In this document: piece by piece, positions 36,022 to 44,700 of the stretch | How the letters are laid out: every line of letters starts with the position of its first letter | How positions within the stretch are numbered: position 1 is the stretch's first letter | Origin: Marinobacterium stanieri | GTDB lineage: Bacteria > Pseudomonadota > Gammaproteobacteria > Pseudomonadales > Balneatricaceae | Reading direction: 5' to 3' | Assembly (NCBI RefSeq): GCF_900155945.1 | Contig: NZ_FTMN01000011.1 | Location: 1-64,000 of the forward strand | Length of the DNA stretch: 64,000 bases | Translations under genes and position numbers: made by a program | The notes under the pieces: model-generated | What the model saw: the letters and a program-made list of their open reading frames with translations, nothing else | Databases searched by the model: none | What the model was told of the DNA's origin: nothing

Positions 36022-36909
36022 ATGCCAGAAGACGACGACCAAGCCCAAGCCGCAGTACATGAGATACAGCGTAAAGTTGGCCGCAACTTGCTGATGTTTC
36101 AGGAATTCGAAAGGCTCTTTAAAGTACTGCTCATAGAAAGCGACATCTCAGGCCCAGCTGAACAGCTTTTAGAGTGTCGTGAGATGCGGAAAGCCCGTGT
36201 CCATAACAAAACTCTGGGGTACGTGACGAGTGAGCTTGCACAAACTGTTTATGGGGAGGAGAGCGTCTCAGAAGACGAAGATGAGTATCCTGGTTCGCTC
36301 TACTTTAGAATCCGCATAACTTTATCGGGAGAGGATTCACTCTACCAAGAGAAGCAAAAGGAGCTACATGCCTCTCTGGTAGAGGCTAGAAACGAGCTCG
36401 TTCACCACCTATTTCACAAGTTTGATTTTAAACCAACAGCGTATAAGCAAATCGAAAGCTACCTTGATGAGCAACATGAACGATTCCTACCCGAAATAGA
36501 CAAGCTACAACGCCAACTCAAAGCTGTTGATGAGGCAAGGAAAATTCAATCCCGTGTCCTGTCATCTCAAAGATACCAGCAGTTCTTTGTCGACGGAGTC
36601 CCATCCGATGAAACTAAATTTGAAGGTTTGATGCGCGAGCTCTGCGAGCTTACTCGAAGAGATGATGGTTGGATGCCACTAGCCACCGCAGGAAAACTAT
36701 TGCGTGGGCTACCACCGGAGAAGGTATCTAAGGTTTACGATGAGCTTGGCGTTACTAAGATCAGCAATCTCAAAAACAGGATAGAAGCGTCGCAATACCT
36801 GGAGCTCAAAGAAGAGACTCGGAACGGGCAGTCAACATGGCTTTACCGCTACAAGCAGACCCTAGAGTATGACTTGGCCTATTTTCTAGAGCATGTGCCA
36901 AAGCCGTGA
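36022..36909 (+). CDS. OST-HTH/LOTUS-domain protein with a HEPN-like RNxxxH motif
   Basis: The 295-residue cytoplasmic protein has a helical N-terminal half (RNLLMFQEFERLFKVLLI near residues 21-38) with RNELVH at 123-128, which matches the Rx4-6H pattern of HEPN ribonucleases. A coiled-coil stretch follows (about 145-185). Its C-terminus (about 200-275) reads like an OST-HTH/LOTUS RNA-binding domain (FEGLMRELCELTRR, DGWMPLATAGKLL). It is the only intact gene of the tRNA-Phe element, and its base composition is visibly AT-richer than the flanking genes. I saw no strong ribosome site before the ATG. RNase activity is an inference from one motif. A defence or RNA-regulatory role is possible but unproven. 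Confidence 0.75.
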   Translation: MPEDDDQAQAAVHEIQRKVGRNLLMFQEFERLFKVLLIESDISGPAEQLLECREMRKARVHNKTLGYVTSELAQTVYGEESVSEDEDEYPGSLYFRIRITLSGEDSLYQEKQKELHASLVEARNELVHHLFHKFDFKPTAYKQIESYLDEQHERFLPEIDKLQRQLKAVDEARKIQSRVLSSQRYQQFFVDGVPSDETKFEGLMRELCELTRRDDGWMPLATAGKLLRGLPPEKVSKVYDELGVTKISNLKNRIEASQYLELKEETRNGQSTWLYRYKQTLEYDLAYFLEHVPKP

Positions 36910-37015
36910 CACTTCTCAGCTCGGTCACTGCACTCAATCATATTGCTAAAAGGCATTGCAATGGATAAAGCGCCGTAAGTGATTGAAAAATAGACAAGCA
37001 AAATCTAACTAAAAA
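36910..37015. other. Non-coding spacer inside the tRNA-Phe element
   Basis: AT-rich sequence between the OST-HTH gene and the distal att-like repeat. I see no gene or clear signal in it. Confidence 0.5.
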
Positions 37016-37119
37016 ATTGAAAGTCCCCATATCGGTGACCGAAGGCGGCCCCGTTCGATTCCACCACCAAACACCAAAACGTCACAAGAGCCTCGCGTAA
37101 GCGGGGCTTTTCTGTTTCT
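37016..37119 (+). repeat. att-like repeat, distal copy (degenerate tRNA-Phe end plus terminator)
   Basis: This is a decayed copy of the tRNA-Phe 3' half: ATTGAAAGTCCCC, ATCGGTG, GTTCGATTCC, CACCAAAAC and the hairpin GAGCCTCGCGTAAGCGGGGCTTTT all match the proximal copy in order, with a short insertion in the T-arm region. It marks the far end of a roughly 2-kb inserted element. Confidence 0.75.
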
Positions 37120-37210
37120 ACGCAACCTTCCACTCCCGCCCAAAACGCCCTTTACACCTGATGTCTTCGAAGCAGCAATAGAACAACCAACAGAATGAAA
37201 CTCACATATG

Positions 37211-37262
37211 GTGCAAAACAGATACACTTTATTTTGCACAAATGTCGCATAGTATATAAAAT
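37211..37262 (+). promoter_or_regulatory. Promoter with an operator-like palindrome before the PhnD-like gene
   Basis: TTGCAC (37234-37239) and TAAAAT (37257-37262) are 17 bp apart. A perfect inverted repeat, GTGCAAAA (37211-37218) and TTTTGCAC (37232-37239), overlaps the -35 element with a 13-bp centre. It could be a binding site for a dimeric regulator. The transcript would lead into the PhnD-kinase-GGDEF/EAL operon about 100 bp downstream. Confidence 0.5.
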
Positions 37263-37366
37263 ACAGCAATAAATAAGCCCACGCTTTTCCATAATGCACT
37301 AATATAAGGCAGAAGCGCGCAATACCCTTTTCGTTTCAAGCCCTTCACCATGCTCGGGGACCTGTG

Positions 37367-38248
37367 ATGCGACACCTGCTCAGCTGCTTCAGCTTCACCA
37401 TCTATCTCTGTGCATTACCGGCCGACGCGCAGCCATCTCAACAGCGCCCCTACCGTTTTGCTCCCATCCCCATGGCCAGCGAGGCGCAGATGACACGCAC
37501 CTACCTGCCCTTTTTGAGCTATCTGGAACAGGAGACGGGTGAAGCCTTTGAACTGAGCTATTTCGCCAGCTACCAGGACTTGCTGGACGCATTCACGGCA
37601 GGCGAGGTCGATCTGGCCTATCTGGGGCCGCTGCCCTATGTGGTATTACGCCAGCAAAGCGATGCGGTTGAGCCACTGGTACAGCTGTTGGACCAACAGG
37701 GCAACAGCCAATACACCTGCGCCATCGTCAAGTTTCTTGGCCCACCTGAACACCACAACTCATCCCGCAAGGTTGCCCTGACGCAGCCCCTTTCTACCTG
37801 CGGCTATCTGGCCATGGAGACCTATTTCAGCCGCCTGGGCAAAAGCCTGGAAGATACCGATATCCGATACTCTTTTACCGGTAACCATGAGCAAGTTGCA
37901 TTGAAGGTGATTCTGGGACAGTTTGACCTGGGTAGCATGAAAACCCGGATTGCCCAACGCTACCAACATCTGGGACTGCGCGTGATCGATCAAACCGCAC
38001 CGGTACCCGGTTTCCTGCTGGTCGCCAACCGCCACACGCTCCCTACCGAGACAGCGGACAGAATTCGCAGCCGCTTGCTGGCATTGCAACCCTTAAGCAG
38101 CGAAACAGACCGCCGCACCGTCCAGAGCTGGAGTAACAACCTGCGTTACGGCGCGACACCTGTTGAACTGTCACCCTACGATCTCATCGCCGAACAGTGG
38201 CAGCAGATCAGGGCTGATCTGCTGAGCGAGGTGCACACGCATGACTAA
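37367..38248 (+). CDS. PhnD-like periplasmic binding protein, sensor partner of the hybrid kinase
   Basis: The 293-residue precursor has a signal peptide (MRHLLSCFSFTIYLCALPADA). The mature part is of the PhnD (phosphate/phosphonate-binding) type: FLSYLEQETGEAFELSYFASYQDLLDAFTAGEVDLAYLGPLPYVV is the characteristic N-lobe, and FTGNHEQVALKVILGQFDLGSM the second-lobe segment. The ligand is unknown. GGGGA stands 8 bases before the ATG at 37367. It overlaps the kinase gene by 8 bp and no transporter genes are present, so a sensing role is likely. Confidence 0.82.
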   Translation: MRHLLSCFSFTIYLCALPADAQPSQQRPYRFAPIPMASEAQMTRTYLPFLSYLEQETGEAFELSYFASYQDLLDAFTAGEVDLAYLGPLPYVVLRQQSDAVEPLVQLLDQQGNSQYTCAIVKFLGPPEHHNSSRKVALTQPLSTCGYLAMETYFSRLGKSLEDTDIRYSFTGNHEQVALKVILGQFDLGSMKTRIAQRYQHLGLRVIDQTAPVPGFLLVANRHTLPTETADRIRSRLLALQPLSSETDRRTVQSWSNNLRYGATPVELSPYDLIAEQWQQIRADLLSEVHTHD

Positions 38249-41200
38249 ACACCTTGCCGCACTTTCCATCAGTGGCTTTCTTCTGGCCAGCATACTGGGG
38301 CTTGCCGTAACCGAAATGCTGCTGGAAGACGAACAGGTTGAGCAACTCGAGGTTCGACTGAGCAACGAACACGTCGCCTACACAGCCACGCTGAGAGCCC
38401 AGGAGCGCCTGGCGAATACCCTGTTTGCAGAACACATCAACCAGCCAGCAGTCACCTCATTGATACGCAGGGTGACCGAATCCAGTGGTGACGCCCGAGA
38501 TATCGCCAGGGGTCTGCTGTTTCGCCAGCTTCACCCGCTGTACCTCAGCCTGCAACAACAGGGGTTTCGTCAGTTTCATTTTCATACTGCAGAGGGCAAA
38601 ACCCTGCTGCGCTTTCACAGCCCGCTGAATTACGATGACGAGCTCTTTGATATCCGCCCCTCAGTCAAACTGGCCAATACCGAGCAAACAGCGGTAGAAA
38701 GTTTTGAGATGGGCCGCCTGTTTCATGGCTTCCGTTTCGTTTACCCCCTGTTTGACGGCGAGCAGCACCTGGGAAGCGTGGAGTTGGGCGTACCCTTCAG
38801 CACGCTTGAGCAGGAACTGGATGCGCTGGTGGAAAACGACTTTTTCATTTTTGCGCTCGAGCGTGACACCGTATTTGCAAAACTGAGCCCGAGCCAGCAG
38901 TCGATCTACTTTCCCCTGGCGCTGAATGAAGATTTCGTAGTTGAAGATACCGGGGCACGTATGGGCCATCCCGCGCCCAGGCTCCCGATCCAGACAGCAC
39001 TGGAACAGGCACTCAGCGACCACCATGGCGACATTCGTGGTGGCATGAGCTCAGGCGAACCTTTCGGCATGACGCACGATATTGCCGGGACGCTCTACGC
39101 TGTTCTGTTCTTGCCTGTGCCCGACCTGTCCGGTGCAACACGGGCCTACATCATTACCGCCACCCAGGTGCCCGAAATCGAAGCGCTGTATTTCCGAGGC
39201 CGCTGGTTACAGTTATTGCTGGTGGTTATGCTGGCCGGCCTGGCCCTGCTGTTTTACCGCAAGGAACAGAGTGCGCGCAGTACTCTCAACGAGCGCAACA
39301 AGCTGCAGGCAATCACTGAACGCATGGCGGAAGGCCTGTTTGTACAGGACAACAGAGGGCGTATCACCTTCATCAACACCGCCGCTCAACGCACCCTCGG
39401 TATCAGTGAAGAGGAAGCCCTGGGCCAGATCGCCCACGACCTCTTCCATGTCCATTACGGCGATGATGGCAAACCGGTGCCAATCGAACAGTGCCCCATC
39501 CGCACCACCACAGCCAGGGGCCAGGTATATTCCAGCGAGGATGAATATTTCCGCCGCTTTAGTGACCATGAACTGGTGCCGATCCAGGTTACCAGCGCCC
39601 AGCTCAGGGTTAATGAAGAAGACACCGGTTCCATTACCATCTTTCGTGATATCACCCTGCGCAAGCAGTATGAATCACAACTGGTGCAGGCACGCCAGGA
39701 AGCGCTGCAAAGCACCCAGGCCAAATCCGAATTCCTGGCCAACATGAGCCATGAGATACGCACGCCCATGAACGGCATTCTGGGCATGCTGGAGCTGGTA
39801 CTGGATGCCGACCTGCCGCCAGAGCAGAAAGACTATATCCGCATTGCCAACAGTTCCGGCCAAACCCTGCTCGCGCTGCTCAACAGCATTCTCGATCTGT
39901 CCAAGGTCGAGGCCGGCAAGATGGAGCTGGAACACCTGGATTTCAACCTGCGTGAAACCCTGGAAGAAACCACCAAACTCTTTGCGCCCCAGGCGCAGGG
40001 CAAAGGGCTCGAAATTGCAGCCCTGATCGATGACAGCGTGCCCGAGTATGCCAATGGCGACCCGACCCGGTTACGCCAGGTCATCACCAACCTGCTGGGA
40101 AATGCCATCAAATTTACCGAACAGGGTGAGATCACACTGGCAGCCGATGTTACTCAGGAAGCCGATCAGAGCTGGCGTTTGCACATCGGTATTCGCGATA
40201 CCGGTATCGGCATAGCCGCAGACGCCCAGGAACGGATTTTCGAAGGTTTTACCCAGGCGGATGGCTCCACCACCCGGCGTTATGGCGGCACCGGTCTGGG
40301 CCTGACGCTGAGCCGAAGGATTGCGACCCGCATGGGTGGCCAGATCTGGCTGGAATCGACGCTGGGTCAGGGCAGTACCTTCCACTTTACAGCGCACCTG
40401 AAACCAGCCCTGGAACCCGAGGCACTTTTCGTCCCCAACGAAGACTTGCGCGGCCTGCGTGCGCTGATTGTGGATGACAAGGTCACCAACAGGGTTATTC
40501 TGCAACGCTTCTGCGATGCCTGGGGCATCTATCATCAAAGCGCCGACAGTGGCGTCAACGCACTGGCCAAACTGGAACAGGCAGCCGAGCAGGGCAAGGC
40601 ATTCGACTGTGTTCTCAGCGATATGATGATGCCGGATATGGATGGTGTGGAGCTGGCCCGACAGATACATTCCAATGCGCAACTTGGCGACCTCAAGCTG
40701 TTGTTGATCACCTCTTACACTGGCCGCGGCCTGAGGGATAAAGCCCGATTGGCCGGTTTCGACCGCCTGCTGCCCAAGCCCATTGGCCGTCGTGAGCTGC
40801 ATGATGCGCTGGAACAGGTGCTCCTGGGCCCTGCTCAAACGCCCGCAAGCGCCCCCGCATCAGGTGAACACTCAGCCACGCCGGGAGGCCTTCGCATTCT
40901 GCTGGCGGAAGACAATCAGGTGAATCGCCAGGTGGCCTCTGCCCATCTGGAGAAATTCGGCTGTACTGTCGTATCGGCCGAGCATGGTGCCGAAGCCCTT
41001 GAGCGGTTCTGCCAGCAACCCTTTGACCTGGTTTTGATGGATTGCCAGATGCCGGTGATGGATGGTCTTGAAGCCACTCGGGCCATACGCCAGTGGGAAG
41101 GGGTGCAGGGCTGTGACAGCACACCGATCATTGCCATGACGGCTTTCAGTTCGGAGCAAAACCTGTCCGACTGCCGGGCAGCTGGCATGGATGGCAAGAT

Positions 41201-41696
41201 CGGCAAGCCCTTCCGGCCCGAAGCGCTCTATCAGCTGCTGCTCGAGCACGCAGCGAAAGAGCCAGCCCACTCTTCTTTCACGGAACCCGAGCACCCGGCT
41301 AACAATACGGCCACAGCGGTCACAACCGATACCGGCTATACAATCTTGCATCAGCAGACGCTGGATGAACTGAATGTGCTGCTGGATGGGGAAATTGACA
41401 CCATTATTGTGCCCTTCATGGAGCAGCTGCCGCCTCTGATTACACAGCTGAGGCAGGCACTGGAGCATGTGGACAGGGAAGCTTTGTTCATGGCAAGCCA
41501 CACATTGAAAAGCAGCGCTGCCAACGTGGGGGGCCTTGAAGTCTCCGAACGGGCACGCAAGCTTGAAGCAGGCGCCAAAACAGGCGCTATAGCCGAGCTG
41601 GAAACCGGCGTGTCACAACTGGTACAGGCCACCGAACGCTTGACCCAGGCACTGGCCACCTATACTGATACTGAAAATGAGGCTCTGGAGAGTTGA
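38241..41696 (+). CDS. Hybrid histidine kinase: Cache-PAS-HisKA-HATPase-REC-REC-Hpt
   Basis: The 1151-residue membrane protein has an N-terminal helix (about 8-28), a double-Cache-like periplasmic domain (about 80-310, with QGFRQFHFHTAEGKTLLRFH), a second helix (about 323-341) and a PAS domain. Next come the HisKA phospho-acceptor in MSHEIRTP (His504) and an HATPase with complete N, G1 and G2 boxes. Two receiver domains (Asp794 and Asp934) and a C-terminal Hpt domain (His1087 in ASHTLKSSAANVGG) complete a full internal phosphorelay. The adjacent REC-GGDEF-EAL protein, whose start overlaps this stop by one base, is the natural output partner. The PhnD-like protein upstream is the likely ligand sensor, as LuxP is for LuxQ. 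Confidence 0.93.
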   Translation: MTKHLAALSISGFLLASILGLAVTEMLLEDEQVEQLEVRLSNEHVAYTATLRAQERLANTLFAEHINQPAVTSLIRRVTESSGDARDIARGLLFRQLHPLYLSLQQQGFRQFHFHTAEGKTLLRFHSPLNYDDELFDIRPSVKLANTEQTAVESFEMGRLFHGFRFVYPLFDGEQHLGSVELGVPFSTLEQELDALVENDFFIFALERDTVFAKLSPSQQSIYFPLALNEDFVVEDTGARMGHPAPRLPIQTALEQALSDHHGDIRGGMSSGEPFGMTHDIAGTLYAVLFLPVPDLSGATRAYIITATQVPEIEALYFRGRWLQLLLVVMLAGLALLFYRKEQSARSTLNERNKLQAITERMAEGLFVQDNRGRITFINTAAQRTLGISEEEALGQIAHDLFHVHYGDDGKPVPIEQCPIRTTTARGQVYSSEDEYFRRFSDHELVPIQVTSAQLRVNEEDTGSITIFRDITLRKQYESQLVQARQEALQSTQAKSEFLANMSHEIRTPMNGILGMLELVLDADLPPEQKDYIRIANSSGQTLLALLNSILDLSKVEAGKMELEHLDFNLRETLEETTKLFAPQAQGKGLEIAALIDDSVPEYANGDPTRLRQVITNLLGNAIKFTEQGEITLAADVTQEADQSWRLHIGIRDTGIGIAADAQERIFEGFTQADGSTTRRYGGTGLGLTLSRRIATRMGGQIWLESTLGQGSTFHFTAHLKPALEPEALFVPNEDLRGLRALIVDDKVTNRVILQRFCDAWGIYHQSADSGVNALAKLEQAAEQGKAFDCVLSDMMMPDMDGVELARQIHSNAQLGDLKLLLITSYTGRGLRDKARLAGFDRLLPKPIGRRELHDALEQVLLGPAQTPASAPASGEHSATPGGLRILLAEDNQVNRQVASAHLEKFGCTVVSAEHGAEALERFCQQPFDLVLMDCQMPVMDGLEATRAIRQWEGVQGCDSTPIIAMTAFSSEQNLSDCRAAGMDGKIGKPFRPEALYQLLLEHAAKEPAHSSFTEPEHPANNTATAVTTDTGYTILHQQTLDELNVLLDGEIDTIIVPFMEQLPPLITQLRQALEHVDREALFMASHTLKSSAANVGGLEVSERARKLEAGAKTGAIAELETGVSQLVQATERLTQALATYTDTENEALES

Positions 41697-43774
41697 TGCC
41701 TACCGAAATGCGCGCTGAAGCCCCTGTTGAACGTATTCTGGTTGTCGACGACGATGTCGCCACGCGCCTGACACTGGTCAAGCTCCTGAGCAAGGAAGGA
41801 TACGAGGTACTCCAGGCCAGCAATGGCGAGCAGGCACTGGATGCCATTGCCGAGCAGATGCCCAGCCTGATTCTGCTGGATGTCATCATGCCCGGCATCA
41901 GCGGTTTCGAGGTCTGTGAAGCCATTCGTGCAAGGGATACCAGAGTCCCGATCATCATGCTCACCGGCATTGAGGATGTATCCTCCATCGATAGCGCCTT
42001 CGCCAAAGGCGCTACTGACTTTATTACCAAACCGATCAACTGGCCCCTGCTGATTCGCCGTGTGCGCTACTCGCTGCGCACCCATGCGCTCAGGGTCGAT
42101 CTGGAGCGCATCCAGATCATCCAGTCCGAGGCTCAGGAAATCGCGCGCCTTGGCTATTTTGAATGGTGCCCGACCTTCAACCGCATTCACTGGTCATCCG
42201 GTCTGCTGAATCTGTTCGAGCTGCCAAAGAGCATTGACGGTACAGGCCTGTCCACCTACCTCAGCATGTTGCCACCTCAGGACAGGACCGACATCAGCAT
42301 CCAGCTTGATCAGGTCGCAAGCGGGCAGCTGAAGAAAGCGGTCTTTGAACATGCATTCTCCACCGACGCCGGCAACTTTCATGTCAGAGCCATGGCGCGC
42401 AGCACCCGTGACAAGCAGGTACTGGTGGTACTTCAGGATGTTACCGACAGTTACCAGGCCAAGGCGACGGTCGAGTTCCAGCGCTCGCACGATACCCTGA
42501 CTCACCTGGTCAACCGTACCCAGTTTTTCCGCCTGCTTGATGACAGCCTGGCACAGCAGCAGCGTTGTGCCGTGATCACCATCGACATCGATCGTTTCCA
42601 CATGATCAATGATTCGTTCGGGCAGGATGAAGGCGATAACCTGCTGCAGCTGTTTTCACTAAGGCTGCATGCGCTAACCCACGGCTTCTACTCTCTGGCA
42701 CGGCTGGGCGGTGACGAATTCGGCATTCTGGTGGAAGAACTTGAAGGAGAAGACGAACTGCACGAATGGCTCTCAGCCATGCAGAAACGCCTGAGCGAAC
42801 CCTATGAGCTGGCGGGTCAGCCCGTGTTTATCGAAACCAGTGTGGGGGTATCGGTTAGCCCCGAACATGGTAACAACGCGCATGCACTGCTCAGTGCCTC
42901 CCTGCAGGCACGCCTGGTCGCCAAACGGCGTGGCGGCAGCTGCTATCAGGTATTTGACCAGAGCTGTCAGCAGGACTATGCGCGCCAGCTGTACCTGGAA
43001 ACCGAACTCAGGCACGCCATCTCACGGGATGAATTCGAGCTGTTCTATCAACCGCAACTGGAGCTGGCCACAAACCGCATCATTGGTGCCGAGGCACTGA
43101 TCCGCTGGCGTCACCCCGTTATGGGGCTGGTGTCCCCGGGTGAGTTCATCCCGCTGGTTGAAGAGATGGAGCTGATTCACAACCTGGGCAGCTGGGTAGC
43201 GGAAGAGGCCGTGAGACAGCAGGCACGCTGGCAAGCCGAGGGCCTGCAGCTGCGTCTAGGCTTCAACATGTCGGCTCGACAGTTCAATGATACCTATTTC
43301 GCCAATCGTCTCGAGCGCATGTTGGCTGCGGCCGGGGTCGCCGCCGAGTCCATGGATATCGAGATCACCGAAAGCAGCGCCATGGATAACCCGGGCAATG
43401 CCATGGGCATGGTGAAGTCTCTCAAGGCACTGGGCTGCAGCATCGCCATCGATGACTTCGGTACAGGCTATTCGTCGCTTGAGTACATGCAGAAATTTGC
43501 TGTGGACTACATCAAGATCGACCGTGTCTTTATCTGCAACCTGCTTAACAGCACTGCGGACCAGGGCATCGTTAAGGCAATTCTGGGCATTGCTGCCAGT
43601 ATGGATATGAAAGTGATCGCAGAAGGGGTTGAGCAAAAAGAAGAGATGGACTTCCTGCGTGACCTGGGCTGTCATGAAATGCAGGGGTTTTATCTCAGCA
43701 AGCCTTTGCCGGCGGAGGAGTTTGCCTGCTTTACTCATCAACACAACGGCCAGCAAAGTCCCTTACCTGCGTGA
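41696..43774 (+). CDS. Response regulator with GGDEF and EAL domains
   Basis: The 692-residue cytoplasmic protein has an N-terminal receiver domain (VDDDVAT acidic pocket, phospho-acceptor Asp62 in LLDVIMPG, Thr and Lys in MLTG and TKP). A PAS-like middle region follows, then a GGDEF domain (LGGDEF, about residue 338, no RxxD site) and an EAL domain (GAEALIRW, IDDFGTGYSSLEYM, KIDRVF, AEGVEQ). Both catalytic motifs are intact, so phosphorylation could switch between making and degrading c-di-GMP. Its ATG overlaps the kinase stop (TGATG). It ends the PhnD-kinase operon. Confidence 0.92.
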   Translation: MPTEMRAEAPVERILVVDDDVATRLTLVKLLSKEGYEVLQASNGEQALDAIAEQMPSLILLDVIMPGISGFEVCEAIRARDTRVPIIMLTGIEDVSSIDSAFAKGATDFITKPINWPLLIRRVRYSLRTHALRVDLERIQIIQSEAQEIARLGYFEWCPTFNRIHWSSGLLNLFELPKSIDGTGLSTYLSMLPPQDRTDISIQLDQVASGQLKKAVFEHAFSTDAGNFHVRAMARSTRDKQVLVVLQDVTDSYQAKATVEFQRSHDTLTHLVNRTQFFRLLDDSLAQQQRCAVITIDIDRFHMINDSFGQDEGDNLLQLFSLRLHALTHGFYSLARLGGDEFGILVEELEGEDELHEWLSAMQKRLSEPYELAGQPVFIETSVGVSVSPEHGNNAHALLSASLQARLVAKRRGGSCYQVFDQSCQQDYARQLYLETELRHAISRDEFELFYQPQLELATNRIIGAEALIRWRHPVMGLVSPGEFIPLVEEMELIHNLGSWVAEEAVRQQARWQAEGLQLRLGFNMSARQFNDTYFANRLERMLAAAGVAAESMDIEITESSAMDNPGNAMGMVKSLKALGCSIAIDDFGTGYSSLEYMQKFAVDYIKIDRVFICNLLNSTADQGIVKAILGIAASMDMKVIAEGVEQKEEMDFLRDLGCHEMQGFYLSKPLPAEEFACFTHQHNGQQSPLPA

Positions 43775-44027
43775 TATGTGCGCAAACAGGGGGCCTTTCG
43801 TCTGTTGTTTGCGCCGCATCAATCCGGCACCCGCCTTCCGCAACTATAGTGGCAGCCAGGATCGGGGCTCCCCCTAAGCACAGCTGTAACTTTCTTATGA
43901 CAGAATCGAAATTCTCGGCTAGAGTGAAGTGAACGGCAAAACCTGAACTAAAGTCTCAAATGTCATCATTGCGACATCCATAGAGACATGCTTTGATTAA
44001 CTACAGTTCGCTTTCAGGGGTTTCCCA

Positions 44028-44309
44028 ATGGCTGATTCCACACTTCAGTTGCCCAATTCACTTGTTATACAGAATGTCGCCGAATGGAAAGAGCGCTTTG
44101 TGGCGCTGCTTGCGAACGGAGGACTGCCATCGCTGGATGCAAGTCCATTAAAGGATATCGATACTGCCGGCCTGCAACTGCTGCTGGCGGTAGCCGTCGA
44201 AGCTGAAAAGCAGGGAAGCACAATTAACTGGGAGTCGACTTCGTCCGAACTCCAAGATTTTGCCAAGGTTCTCGGTGTCACGGAGCCGCTGAATCTCGAA
44301 CCTGCATGA
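44028..44309 (+). CDS. STAS-domain protein, first gene of the chemotaxis operon
   Basis: The 93-residue protein is a single STAS domain of the antagonist/MlaB-like kind: IQNVAEWKERFVALL, then DASPLKDIDTAGLQLLLAV, where the usual phospho-acceptor Ser position is occupied by Thr (DTAG). AGGGG lies 7 bases before the ATG. In many F7-type chemotaxis clusters a small STAS protein precedes cheY. Its role there is not known. It lies 9 bp before cheY. The 250 bp upstream should hold the operon promoter, but I could not identify it with confidence. Confidence 0.85.
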   Translation: MADSTLQLPNSLVIQNVAEWKERFVALLANGGLPSLDASPLKDIDTAGLQLLLAVAVEAEKQGSTINWESTSSELQDFAKVLGVTEPLNLEPA

Positions 44310-44318
44310 GGAAATGAC

Positions 44319-44681
44319 ATGGCCCACATTCTCGTTGTCGACGACTCCGCTTCCCTGCGCAGCATGGTTGCTTTTACACTCAAGAAAGAGGGACACCAGG
44401 TAACCGAAGCCGCCAATGGTCAGGAAGCACTGACCAAGGCTGATGCCGGCAATTACAATCTGGTGCTGACCGATGTCAACATGCCACAGATGGATGGCGT
44501 AACCCTCTGCGGAGAACTGCGCAAGAAGCCTGCCTTCAAGTTCACACCCATCCTGATCCTGACCACCGAAAGCTCAGCCGAGATGAAGCAACGCGGCAAG
44601 GCCGCGGGCGCCACCGGATGGCTGGTTAAACCATTCAACCCGGATACTCTGCTCAGCACGATCAAGCGCGTCATCCGTTGA
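44319..44681 (+). CDS. cheY: Chemotaxis response regulator CheY
   Basis: The 120-residue single receiver domain has VVDDSASLR, the phospho-acceptor Asp52 in LVLTDVNMPQMDG, the switch Ser/Thr in LTTESS and the conserved Lys in VKPF. It lacks an output domain. As part of a complete che operon it is the phosphorylation target of the adjacent CheA. Confidence 0.93.
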   Translation: MAHILVVDDSASLRSMVAFTLKKEGHQVTEAANGQEALTKADAGNYNLVLTDVNMPQMDGVTLCGELRKKPAFKFTPILILTTESSAEMKQRGKAAGATGWLVKPFNPDTLLSTIKRVIR

Positions 44682-44700
44682 CACCCACTGGAGTCTTTAG

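Noticed and set aside
43780..43814. Terminator after the REC-GGDEF-EAL gene
   Set aside because: GCGCAAAC and GTTTGCGC pair, but the 19-nt loop and lack of a T-tract make it weak.
43850..44027. FliA (sigma-28) promoter for the chemotaxis operon
   Set aside because: A TAAAG occurs, but no GCCGATAA-like -10 follows at the right distance.
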